A stretch of 64,000 nt of DNA from assembly GCA_023678885.1 (NCBI GenBank), contig CM043012.1, positions 17,892,036-17,956,035 on the forward strand, written 5' to 3'. The DNA comes from Pogostemon cablin (Eukaryota; Streptophyta; Magnoliopsida; Lamiales; Lamiaceae). The notes beneath the pieces are model-generated. The model worked only from the letters and a program-made list of their open reading frames with translations. It was not told where the DNA came from and searched no databases. How positions within the stretch are numbered: the stretch's first letter is position 1; each line of letters starts with the position of its first letter. Made by a program: the position numbers and the translations under genes. Of this stretch, positions 35,500-48,400 are shown piece after piece.

Positions 35500-36870
35500 G
35501 CAAAAATTGCTACTTTTAATATTTCAATTTGAAAAATGTCACTCACTATTTTTTTTAATGCAAGTTCTTTTTTATAAAAATAAAAAATAAAAATTGGACA
35601 TAATTAATTCTAAACCAATACTATTGTGCACCTGGGTGCACCCCAAGATACGGTGCACCCACTTTCAGATCGTATACAATTATGAACAAAAATATATACA
35701 ATTATGAATAAAAATGTATACAATTTATTTGTTAAATTTTTTAATGAAAAATTGAGTGTAAAAAATATATAACTATTAAAAAATATGTATACACTATTGA
35801 ATAAAAAATTATACACATATGGATGCTAGTTTTTTTAATGAAAATTTGAGTGTGAAAAAATTATACAATTATTAAGAAACATGTATACAAAATGGAATAA
35901 AAAGTTATACACATATGGGTGCACCTTGCACCCGAATGCATCGAATATCAACTCTAATTTTTACGATTCCTTTTAAGACTATGCATGCAACTACATGTAC
36001 GACCTTTCATACAATTTTCATACGACTACTTCAACAACTATGTCTGCGATCTTATACACAATATTTTCAGCAACGTCTCCTACAATCATGTCTGTGACTT
36101 ATACACAATTTTTTTCATGCGTCTATATGTGTTCCCATATATATGCTTAATTTACTAACATATGTGTGACAAAACACTTGACTAAAGTGCGGCTATTTAT
36201 TAATTATAGGCAAATTATTCTGTACATCCCGCTGCACTATGTACCCACCTTTAAAAATATATACATTAATAAATAAAAATATATTCACCTATGAATAAAA
36301 ACTTATATACATTGTTAGTAAAAAAATTGTTAGTTTTTTAATGAAAAATTAAATGTAAAAAACTATACAATTAATATTAAGAAATACATGTACACTATGC
36401 GACTATGCCTACAGCTGCATTTGCAACCTTATATATAATTTTCGTGCAACTCATGACGCGATTACGCTTGAAACTAGGCCTGCAACTACGCCTATGATTC
36501 TAAACACAATTTTTTCACATAATCATACTTGCAACTACCCGAATACGCCTGTGATTTTATATATAAATTTTTCATGCGACTCTACTCCCTACTATATGTG
36601 CGACAATATACAAACTTTATTTACTGACATATATACTACGCTGCACACGACTATGTACGAATATACATACGACTGTGTATTAATTATATAATAATGAATT
36701 GGAGTAAAGAAGTAAAAAAAATACTCCATGATATTTTTTTTAAAAAAATATTATATTGGATAATATTTTTTTTAAATCAATTATTATCGAGACATTTTAC
36801 ATAATTTCTCAAAAATTTATATAGGAGTATTTTTCTAAAATCATCTATTATTTGAAGTAGCAGAAAAGTC
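35500..36870. repeat. Composite of two dispersed AT-rich repeat families
   Basis: The left edge (about 35,507) has ATTGCTACTTTTAATA and the right edge (about 36,850) a decayed inverse, as in the shorter element at 63,245. Inside lie two or more copies (35,626-35,945 and 36,214-36,400) of a unit with TATACAATTATGAATAAAAA and TTTTTTAATGAAAAATT words. There are also stretches (35,940-36,110 and 36,400-36,680) of loosely repeated GACTACGCCTGCAAC-like words. The short open frames here reflect these repeats. Confidence 0.5.
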
Positions 36871-38480
36871 TGCCAAAAATGTAAAGGTGGTGTTTTGCCG
36901 CCCATTTATATTCCTATAAATAGAAAGTTAATTTTTTTATGTGAAAATAATTGAGCAGATGATTTTATTTTAATTTTTTTGCTGATATAATGAATAAATG
37001 TTGTATTTATTCTTTAAAAATTGTGCGATCGTTCAGTTGTACTTTTTACTTTATCAACACGGTTTTTTTAAGAGGAATTATGACTTACTGCCCAAAATGA
37101 TTTTACAATCATCAAATCTGCCCACTTTCATCAACATAATCAAATATGCCCACTTTGTTTGTAATGTACTGAATTACCCCTATAAGTATAACATGTTAAG
37201 TTGGTCAAAAATTGTGACATCATAATTCATTTAATTTAAATTGATAATCATTTATTAATCAATTATATTTAACGCAATGAAAAGCCAGAGTGGTGACAAA
37301 TGAAAAGCTACTCCATATATCTGTATATTTCTTAAAAACTAAAAGTCCGAATAATGTCAACAATTTAAATACAAAATAATAATAAAGGAATATTAGAAAA
37401 GCCCGAAGTGAAATACTCCATTTTTTAAAAATAGAAAAGCCTGAGTATGATAAGTGTTTAATTTTTTTTCTTTATTTATATATTTATATTTAATTATTAA
37501 TTTACTTTAAATAATTATTAGAAACACCATTTTTAAAATTTATCTAAGTTTATTCTTTTTAGTTTTAAGTATATTTTTTTTGTTTATTTATAAATATATT
37601 TTTAATTTGTATTTAAATATTAATAACTAATTATACTGTACACTCGATTGATCCATGCACACACTTTAAAAAATTTATATACTTTAAAAAATTTGTAAAG
37701 AATATATACATTTTATTGGCAAACTTTTTGTTAGTTAAAGAAGAGTTTATTATTTTATTATTAATTAAAAATTAAAATAATAAGAGTGACTTTGTGAAAA
37801 CCCGAGTACTTGTTTATTTGAGGAAGACCGAGTTAATTGAAATTAGTGGTGAGAGAGTAGAGAAATAATGGGAAGAGAATAGAGGAGACGGGCAAACACA
37901 CATGGTGGAATAATTTATGACTGATGTGCAGTAACTTTTGCAGGGGATTTTTAGTCATTTTTCTATAAAAGTGGGCATTTTTGGTTTTTCTGAAATAAAG
38001 TGGGCTCTTTTGATATTTTGTTAACTGCAGTGGGCATTCATGATTATTTCCCTTTTATTAAAAGCCCAGCCCCAGTTCATCTGACAACGCCGTGTTTCAT
38101 GCTTTCTTTACTTTTTTTTTTAATTCACTTTTCCTGCAGCAGTAATTACTGAGCAGCCTCAGCAGCTGTAATTAATGAATAGACTCGGCCTGCACGCATC
38201 TACTCTCATTTGAATTTTAAAAATTTTGTAAAACAAAGAAATCGCTCCACCTCCCAACTCTGCTATTATTACGCATAACTTAAATTGTAGAGGGGAGGGT
38301 TGAAAAATCTTCTAATTGAACTTGATTACTGTAGGGTAGAGATTCGAATTCCACGTGAATATAGGGATAGTGGGACCCTGAGATACACCGTTTTTATTAT
38401 TACATGATATTGAAAAATGTGGGAATCTTCCGCAGGAAGCCTTTGCCCTTTAATGCAATCATCGCACGTAGAGATTGTGA
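36871..38480. other. Intergenic, repeat-like
   Basis: AT-rich DNA. A further decayed copy of the TATACA repeat is seen at about 37,635-37,740. Phrases such as AGTGGGCATTTTTGG and TGCCCACTTT recur (37,119-37,160 and 37,960-38,040), suggesting the arms of an old inverted element. No gene is seen. Confidence 0.4.
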
Positions 38481-38669
38481 TTCCACGCAAGAGAGAGAGA
38501 GTGGGGGGTAAGAGAGAGAAACATTTGTTCTTCTTCTAACTTTCATGCACCTCGCCATTCGAGAGGGAGATGAAAACGGAGTTTTATCCTTCTTTCCCCA
38601 TCTGATTTAATCCCGCTTCTTAAATCCTTTCTGCCAAATCATCTGTTTTTCTGATTATTTATTTCGCAG

Positions 38670-40146
38670 GGTTCAATGTCTACGGGGGATTGAGGCTGTG
38701 CAAGTACGTCGCCGGCGGTGGGGAGAAGATGTGGCTGACAAAATCTATGGCGCGGGAGGCTCTGAGGAAGAATCCACCGGTCCAATTCCAATATGCCAGA
38801 GGTAGAGAAGATCGACGATCAGAAGTTACGACGCAAGGAATCTGATGAAGGAAGGGCGGACGAGGGTTTCGACGCAATTTATTGACTTTGAGTGTTTCTG
38901 TTAAAGCAGCTTCCAGAATAGAAAATGTTGGAGCAGGAAGATTTAGAGAAGATATAGGAGAATCATTAAAACCCGAGTTGAAACCAGCTATGTGTGATAC
39001 TGAGTTCTCTTGCAGCTCCTAAGGTAAGCCTAACCAGGAACCCATTTATATAAATAATACCGAGTGATTTGTACCTTCTGCTTTGCGGCTTGCATGTATA
39101 CCCATTATTGAATAGTATTTAAGCACATGTGCAGTTAGTTTGATTGTTACTGCCCCGGTGGAGACAGAAGGTAGGGTAGGGCTAAACAAAGGTTTAACAT
39201 ACTATCTTTTGTGCAGTAAAACATGCATTCTGAATATTTGACAAGATTTGAGTTACATAGTCCTTCAATTGTTTATGTTCCTGGCATGCTTTATTTTCCC
39301 CTCTTTAATTTTTCAATTTAAGGGTGATTTCGAAATATGTGAATCCTCTCCCCCCTCCTTTTCCCAATTGCATGCAGTTATATTTGTAGCTTAGTTACCA
39401 GGTCTTTGGAATTTGATTTTGATTTTGATTTTGATTTTTATCTTCATGTGTCAAGACTGGAGGAGTAGAGTTGCCTTGCAGAGTCTAATTTTATAAGGTT
39501 TATTTTTCTATTTGTCACGTTTAAATTGGAGAATTTTCATTGCTTCAATTTATGGGATTATCTCTATTTCTCTGGCTTGCATTTGATTATTTGTTCTTGG
39601 TAGAATTGTCTACAGTGAGTAGATGTAAGTAGGAAAACTGTTAGCTATGTTCATTGAGTTTGTGTGTGTATGTATGTAATTCATGATTCCATTTAGTTTC
39701 CCTTTGTAATGGATGTTGGTACCTTTAAGTTTATGAATACTTATTTCCTGACCCATTTGATAATGAAAGTGCATTATAGAGTTGCAATTGTTGTTGTTCT
39801 TATTTTCAGCAAGTAAGAAATTGCCTAATATTGGCAGAGTTCCAATTGTAATATTATGAGTGAGTGAAGAGGGTTAACATGTAGAATACATCAACTTCTT
39901 CTTTATATGATACAATCAGACTATACGTACATATCAAATTCAGGTTCACAACTTGTGCAGGTGTTGTTCCCCGTCACCAGGCTGGTGTTCCCATTTGCTC
40001 TCTACAAGTGAGTTATTCTATTCATCCTCCCTAACTTGTGCATTTTCTGTTTGATTGTATCAATGTCTGCAGTTACTTTCAATTGCCATTTGCCGCTGTG
40101 AATCTCCTAATTTATCTGTACTTCTCAATCTTGGTGTTTGGAGAGG
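38670..40146 (+). CDS. Unresolved exon-like series, function unknown
   Basis: Three pieces have splice-like borders and open frames. Piece 1 (38,670-38,801) follows ATTTCGCAG and reads FNVYGGLRLCKYVAGGGEK, then MWLTKSMAREALRKNPP, before AGAG/GT. Piece 2 (39,961-40,007) follows TTGTGCAG and reads VLFPVTRLVFPFALY before AA/GTGAGT. Piece 3 (40,073-40,146) follows GTCTGCAG and continues in the same phase with NYFQLPFAAVNLLIY, then LYFSILVFGE, before GAG/GT. Pieces 2 and 3 would give a hydrophobic, membrane-like segment. A CT/GA-rich leader-like zone precedes at 38,480-38,600. I recognise no family, found no start codon, and could not join piece 1 to piece 2 in a continuous frame. It may be a real small membrane-protein gene, a decayed gene, or a non-coding transcript. 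Confidence 0.3.
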
Positions 40147-43100
40147 TTTGTTGAGTTATCTCAACTATTAGCAGCTGATTCTAAATTATCAACTAATTGG
40201 TCTGTATTGATCTTCTGAATTCTATGCAGTGTTCACTTGTGCTTTTCGAAGGATTGTATCAATTTTATTGTGGCGTTTTTGGTCTGAAAGTATTCTTATG
40301 TGGTTTATATGCGAATAGGCTGCATAAACAACATTTTTATGCATATGGTCATGTGCCTTGCTTTGCAGACAGCAGGAACCAAAAGATTTCTAGACTGAGG
40401 GCAGGCTTTTGGACAACTAGAACAGTTTGCGTAGAAATATCAAAAGCATTACCATCTTTACTTGAAAATTTTGTCTATTATTATTATGTAGAAATCTTAA
40501 ATCATGTTTTTCAGCAAATATTCAAAAGTAACTGCTTAGAGAGGTTTTTATGGTGATGGAGTACTAGAGCTGATTAGAAACTCTAGTTATTATATAAGCT
40601 TCTTTCGTTTAAACTACTTCAAAATTAATATGAGCTTCTATCGAAGAACTCTCTTCTTTTTAATTTAATGTGTATAAATACTCACCATAAAAATAATATT
40701 CCATATCTTAAGAGTGTTGTTGAAATCAGTAGTTTCCTGTGTCACTAATTAGTATAAGTTGTGCATGAGCCTTGAGTTGAATGTTTATATTGGTTGTTGA
40801 ACCTATTAAAAATACACTTTCCTTAAATGTGGCAGAAATTGTGTTTTATGTGGCCTTCTTTGATGCTGCTATGATAACTTAAACTCTATCAATTGGATAG
40901 GCCATAATAGTGCCTGGATTACCAGGTTAAGCAATATCTCACGCACCATATGCAAATTTGTGATTGGCTTCGAATAAGTTTAGACTATGTCAATGGCATC
41001 TCTCGAGGCCAATTTTTGCAGCAATTGACCATTTGTATTGGAGATAGTTCGAAGATGGATGAGGTCTGAGAGGGGAGATATTTTTCATTTTGTTCTTTTA
41101 TTTTCTCTGCAATTTGCTGTAAGAATATCTCTAATTAGAATTAATTAAAAACTGGGATTTCTGTTCAATTTCTATCCATTCTATCGTAATTAGAGTTATA
41201 CTAGATACAATACTAATCCAATTGATCTCCTCACATCTTATTTTCCTATAATAAAAATTCGTAATGAAGAAATAAAAATTCATTATTTCACTTTTGAATA
41301 CTAGTTTATTTCAATAATCCTTTCTTTTAAAGAACAAATCATACCTAAACTTTTGTTTTAATCTCCCTAATAAAATTTCCTAAGTTCCAACAACTTAAAA
41401 TCATGTTTTTATGCAATATAGTATGTTAACTATTTATAAATATATTTTATTTATATAACAATTTAACTCTTCTTATATAATGGTCTCACAAAAAACTTTT
41501 TTATTAAATTTATATATTATTATTACTATTATTTTTATATAATAATTTAAATATAGTATTTTTTCGCGCGAGCACGTGTATTACTAGTTTCCCTAAAAAG
41601 ACAATGCATGTGTTGATTGAAGTCGAATATTGTTGATGAAATAATTTACCCGCCACCAAACGCACCAACAAAACATTAATAATTAATTGATAGGCTGAAA
41701 TGGGTAATTATTTATTATTGAAGGTAAAAGTTGGTAGATATTGCTAAGTTATTTCTTGAAATATTAATTTAATAAATCGACGTTAATTAGACCTTTTATG
41801 GAAGTGGGCCAAATTGTGTGGCATTATCCATGTAGTCTCCTGTCACGACCACGTCCACTAATTTGTGGGTGAAATCATCGTGGTCGTTTTTTCATATTTT
41901 TAAAATAGTAGTTATTATATTCATGATATTATTATTTTTTATTAAAAATAATATTCGCTCAATATTTTTTATTAAAAATAATATTCGCTCAATACATTGA
42001 TAATGTATAATTTTGTTATTTTAATTTTAATTGTTTATTCTAAAATATTATTTTTCCTTTAACAAAAGCCTTAATACACGATCCATCACTCATTTCTCAC
42101 CATTAACACCATTACTCACTTTATAAAAAATAATACTATCTTCATCTTAAAGATAAGTTTACGGTTACGGTAGATGTAGAATTTAAAAAAATATTACTTT
42201 TTACTTTACTTTTAGGAATAATTTGGTATTTTTAGGGAATAATTAATTATAAAGTAACTTATGTGAGTTGTAAAAGGGAGACAATTTTGAAATTAAAATG
42301 TGTTGTTGAGTTATTGATTTGTGTGTAATATTTTCTTATTTGGGGGTGTAAACTTGTTTATGAGACGGACAAAAATAGATACTATGAATTTATTTATGGA
42401 ATTGAGAGAGTAATATTTTTTAATACATCTACTGTATCACTATTACTTTTCAATAATTCAAGTACTTTTTATTAAAATATTATTATTCTTGAAGTCTTCT
42501 CATGTGTTGCTTCCCACAATTGTTTGTCAATGACTTATCTTGCCTTTATGTAATTTTTAAATTAATGAATATTATTATATACACATTTTTTCATTTTTTC
42601 ATTTTTACATTTTGACTTTTACAAAAATATTAAAACTAAGTTACTTTTTAATATAGAATAATTTAAAATTTTTAATTAATAAAAATATAAAAATGTATGT
42701 TATGTATGTAAAGTATTGATAACAAATTTGAAATAAAATTGAATTATAGGATATTGAGTTTGATGCTGTTTCTTTTTATATGGATGTAAACATGAGTTGT
42801 TGAAATGTAAAGATGGGTAGTGGATTATATAATTAAATACTCCAGTCTGTAACTCTATTTGATGAATTATTTGAGATATGGGAGCAAAACAGGGGTAATA
42901 TAATGTTAAGGTAATGTTTGTTTTAAATTTAATAAATTATAAATAGTAATGTGTATGTTTGCTTTAAGTTTTAATACTGTGTATTTAAATTTTACAATAT
43001 GTTAAATTAAAAAAAGAAAAAAAGAAAAGAAAGTGTATCCACCATTAATCTTCCTCATCAGTTTTTACCTTGTGATTAGTAAAGGAGTAAATCACATAAT

Positions 43101-43301
43101 GTATGGCGGCCTTCTTGTTTGATTGGTGTATAAGGTAAATCGTATGATATGTGCTGACTTTCATTATAGGGAGACCTCACTGTTTAATTACATTTGCAAA
43201 ATACCAAAATTTATATACTCTATAAAAAAATATTCGAATTTCCTTGTAGTCTTACTACCTTTCCCAATTTCAATTTCATATTTCACACTTCAAATTTATT
43301 A
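40147..43301. other. Intergenic, no gene assigned
   Basis: An open frame at 40,197-40,556 (+) has no recognised motif and begins without ATG. A 28-bp unit containing ATTAAAAATAATATTCGCTC is tandemly duplicated at about 41,935-41,995. The rest is AT-rich. Confidence 0.45.
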
Positions 43302-43590
43302 TTCCTTCCGTCCCAAGAATACATTCGCACTTTCCATTTTGATCCGTCCCAAAAATACATTCACCCCCTAAAAATGGAAACAATACACAATATCAATAAC
43401 CTTATAATACTACAATATTACAAAAATGCCACATTCTTTTTAATTTAATCAAAGTCAACTATATCATACATTTTATTTTACTCAATTACCCAAAATATCC
43501 ATTTTCTTTCTTACATCACACCACCAAAAAATTACTTTTCTTAAACTTCGTGTCCAAGAATACGCGAATGTATTCTTGGGACGGAGGGAG
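43302..43590. mobile_element. Stowaway-like MITE
   Basis: TTCCTTCCGTCCCAAG at the left, CTTGGGACGGAGGGAG at the right, TA flanks, 289 bp. The phrase CGTCCCAAGAATACATTCGC near the left end is partly repeated at about 43,346. Confidence 0.85.
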
Positions 43591-45408
43591 TATCACTCTT
43601 TAATATACGCAATATACTTTATTATTTATTTATTATTTAAAAAAATATCAAATTACTCATAAAATAAGTAAAAAAGTGATTTTATTAATATTTTGTGTAA
43701 ATAACAAACATGAAGATGAATTTTGAGACGGAAAAAATATTTCATATATTAAAAAACACTTACACTATTACATAGTGCATGCAAATTAACTTTTAATATC
43801 TATCATTCTATCTCCTAACTTGGTAGCAGTTTAATAAAATTAATTTCGTAACATAATTTGAGGAGTAATATTTATTTTATTTAAAGACATCATTCTAAAT
43901 ATAATAAATTTTCATGCAATAAAAAATTATTTAGATAAAATTTGAAATACAGATGAACTCGATTCAAACAATTATCCATCACTCATCTAAGGTAATCCAA
44001 TGTAACATGAGATTAACTCCAAAATATAACATCGAGAACCTCTATCACAATTTTTGATATAGCAACAAGCCAACAAAGAATATTAGTGTCGTTCAATATC
44101 AAATCCATATATATTTATCGTTTTCACTTTATCTGCATTATATACGTTGGCAATGGGGATGAAGTTGACCCTCGGAGTAGCTCCAACATAAACTTTAATG
44201 GCGGGCCCTCCATTTCTTGGCTTTAATATAAAATTTTCCGCAGTTCGTTTTTCAACAGTATACCTCAAACCCAGATAAGCTGGTGAGTTTATCTTTCTAT
44301 ATAAATGTTATTCTTCCAGTTGATTTTATAATCTCTCTTGTTTTTGGATTGTTTTTACTAATCGAAGTTGATATATGGTGTAGAGCTCTTGTTATTTCCT
44401 TGTTTGTACCTGAAATTTTGTTGCGTGTGATGTGTTTGATCAATTGCCTGTGAAGCTCGTAATAGAATTCTTATAAATTCAGCTGTTGATGGAAACAATT
44501 TCGTACGATCAGGTTAAACATCTATTCATTGTGTTCCAAGTTCCCTTTTTCTTAATTAAATTTTGTAGTAATAATAATTTTTTTAAAAAATTGAGGTTCT
44601 TATGCCATTTCCCCTGTTTTTCCTTTGCTTTATTTTGTGGGTTTTCATCCAATTATTGGACTTATGAATCTAACGATGATGCTCGAAATAATGAGATATG
44701 GTGGTTGAGCAAAATTCCATCACTGCAAAGGTTAGGTAGATAATGTGTGGCTTAAAATCAGACACTCTGTTTTTGAGGATAAAAATGTTCATTCATGCTA
44801 ATGATGTAGTATTTCAGAAATAGAAAACCACTTTGGATTATCTTCAATTCTGAGGTTGTCACAAAATATATGGATCATTTTCAAATGGACTAGATGTTCT
44901 TCAAGCTTTCAAGGCCTTCTTTAGGACTTTTCTTTCGTTTATCTAGCCTTTCGCGATGCAGGTTCATGATTCAACTGCTTATAAGATCTTATATTGGGAA
45001 GTAAGGATGATTATGATACCATTCAGCTTAAATCTGCACGCATGTATCTAAAACTTCAAATTTGGTGTAAGAAAAATAATATTTTATTGTGTGTATTATG
45101 AAGTTATCTGTGATGAATGTCTTTCAGACATGTTAATTTAATCATATGTACATGTGTTTTGATATGAAAACTGATGAAAGAATCAGCTGTATGTAATGGT
45201 TGTTCCATAGCTTCTAATTGCGATATGTGTAGAGCTACTTTACAAGTTTCAACTCACATTCCCTCTCTCTTTTTACTTGCAATAGTTGAGAGATTTTCCA
45301 CCCCTCAACTGCTTTATGTAACTTTGTCACATTACACCATAGAGAACGAGAAAACTCATCTATTTCAGTGGAAGATTGCTGATCATTTCAACTAAAAGAA
45401 CTGATAAG
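43591..45408 (+). other. Upstream region of the thioesterase gene
   Basis: AT-rich to about 44,270. The next 1.1 kb is less AT-rich and contains donor- and acceptor-like sites (for example GCTG/GTGAGT at 44,280), so a leader intron is possible. A minus-strand open frame at 44,083-44,268 has no recognised motif. Confidence 0.4.
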
Positions 45409-48400
45409 ATGAACCAACCAACATCATCAAAGACGAAGGATTTGGATGTTGCGCTCGACACAATTGGATTTGAAGTTGATGAACTTTCACCCACTAAAGT
45501 TTCAGGCCACCTTCCTGTGACTTCAAAGTGCTGCCAGGTAACACTACATTCTGTTCTTTCAATTTGAAACTCTCATGGTGGAATCGAGCTTTATGTGATT
45601 AGATATATGGATTAACAGCCGTTCAAAGTTCTACATGGAGGGGTGTCGGCACTGATAGCAGAGTCGTTGGCGAGCATGGGAGCTCATCTTGCATCGGGGA
45701 TGCAGAGAGTGGCTGGGATACACCTCAGCATTAATCACCTAAAGAGTGCAAAGTTAGGCGACTTTGTCGTAGCAGAGGCCACACCAGTTAATCTTGGCAA
45801 AACTCTTCAGGTATTCTTCATAGCTACCTTTTCAATACATGATTATTCTATTTCTATGTGCATTTCTCATCAAGAAATCCTTTTCTCATGAACATTATAC
45901 CAAGTAGGATGAAACCACAATCACACCAATCTTTGATACAACTCTCCCAACAATCATTCAAATTATAGGTGTAGTTATGATTGTGGGAAATTAATCCATA
46001 AAACCTTAACCCTATTATGATTAACGAGATTTAAACCATAAAGCGGAAGCGTACCTGATCCAATAAGTCTCTAGGCGGAACACGAACTCAGGATCAGTGG
46101 TTATATGGTCTTCCTCAACTAAGCCTCCTTATTCCTTTATGGGGACCGTAGTAATCCCTCCCGATGGGGAGAAGGGAAGACCATGTGCGGCTTAGTATAT
46201 TGGGGACCATAACCTGGGAGCCTTTATATACTACTTGACTAGACCACCCATAATCACCTAATCATGTAGTATTGGGTATCTACTCAATAAGCCCATATCA
46301 TTTATTATTATAGCCCATGGACCTTTAACTTTAATTGGATCACTTAATTAAGTCCATAAAATAATTGAATAGCTAATATAATTGCATAATAATATATTGC
46401 CCACAATTAGATTATAATGGAAATTAATAATTTCCAACAATCTCCCACTTGGGCTATATATTTTCCGTTAGCAATTATATCAAGAGTCTTTAGTTGCGCA
46501 ACTTTATGCTATTCCTCTTCAGGCTATACTTAACAATCTGGTCCATCTCATATACTAATATGGAACTACCGCGGCATTCACCACATTATAAATCGTGATT
46601 AAACCCCGACAATCACCATATCAATATACTCAATGACATAGATCAAATATGGTGAGTAGCATGGAAATTACATGTCAAATGTGATCAACATCATGTCTAT
46701 TTCCAACTGGTCCAACTTTAAACTTTAGTGAGACCAATCCATAATATAAAATATTACAAAATGAAAAATTAATTTTAGTAAATTCACAATGAATTCAAAA
46801 CCATCAACTTTATTCTGCAGAAAACTGAATTATCCAAATCAAAGTGTTTTGAAAACTTTAAAGAACAATAAATATAGACTCCCACTGAACTAATGTATTC
46901 TAAAACCATATAACACCCACATGATTAGCTAGCTCATAAAATTGCAGGGCGTTGAATACATAATTGGTGGATCCATATTTAGAGTCTATCATAATATGTT
47001 CTTCTAAAATTTTATCTACACAAAACACTTTCTTTAACAACCAAGAATTCTATGTCAATTTGTTTGACTTATAAGTATTCTTGTCATAAATACTTTACTG
47101 CGAACTAACTGTCACAATGAACTTTATGTGATAAATCTTCGCAACCTTTATTTCATGTTTGAATGCCCTTAGTGTGCTACTAATTCTGTTGTCATGGTTA
47201 ATGAGCTAAAGTGTTTGCTTAATACGTTTACTTGTATAGCTCTCCAAATCAACAGACGATGTAGCCTGAAGTGGATCTTATTCTTTATTGGCATCCAACA
47301 AACTTAGAATCAGAATTCCTTATGATCTCTAACAAATCTGATCCCTGATATGCAAGCATATTATCCTTAGTTCTCTGTAAATACTTTATAAAGATACATA
47401 CTAGAGTTACTTAAATGTCTACTTAATATACCAACAACATAAGCCAAATTAGGTCTTGTAGAGACCTCATCATACAACAACTTCCAACAACCAATGAATA
47501 TGAAATGTTTCTACATTTCTTAAATCTTTAGTTTAACTTTAGGGCACCTGATTGAGACTGCACTTGTCTCCCTTAGTTTAACTTAAACATTCTCCCACTG
47601 AATCACATAATCATCTACATTTGTCTCAAAACCAAAAGAGACACTTACTTCATGATGATACTTGTGATTCCTTTACGAAAAAATTTTGCTTGAATGCATA
47701 GATGAATTTCTTATTAGTTCTTAAACCATTTAGATCGTATCATCAGTGTTGCGATCAAGGAACTTTATCTTTACATCCATACAATATGATTCAAGATCAA
47801 AATGTGTTACTGATGTCACGATTATCTTATAATAATGACTTCCTTCCCTTTTGAGTATAATCCTATATCAAGATGCAAACCTAATCATCTTGTATTGATT
47901 TATACTCATAACTTATAACATTAACACACTTTGGAGTAATTGGACCTTTCATGGTTTGATGAACATTGTTTGAATGTTCTACCATTAATTCTATAGTGTC
48001 CTCATTATTTAAGAGAAAACTACATAATCTTCTGAATTATCTTTCTCCCAACTCTAGTGGTTTCCTTAGTGACATTAATTCTTGAGGTTGTTGTATTTGT
48101 TATTCCTTAAATATTATTGACATTGTCATATTGTTATTCTGAATTTGCACCAATTCTTTAAAGCATAAGTGGGGATCGAATCGACTCCCCCTTAAGGACA
48201 ATGTCTCTAATATTATTCTTCCCCCAAAATCAACATCCTCACATAATACCGTATTACCCGTCTCAAATATGATCCGATCAATTGGATCATAAACTTTTAT
48301 TTTTATTTAATACCAATAAAGTAGCTTGTATCTATTTGAATCCAATTTTCTTTAGTAGATCCCAATGATCTAGCCTTAGTTGGATATCACCATATGTGAA

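Noticed and set aside
35500..36870. Repeated spaced words as a possible CRISPR array
   Set aside because: Words are degenerate and unevenly spaced, in a plant nuclear context; no repeat-spacer structure.
40197..40556. 119-codon plus-strand open frame after the unresolved exon series
   Set aside because: Begins at TTG, not ATG, and its peptide shows no continuity with the exon-like pieces upstream.
44083..44268. 61-codon minus-strand open frame upstream of the thioesterase
   Set aside because: Looks protein-like but I recognise no family, and it lacks splice or leader context; not enough to call.
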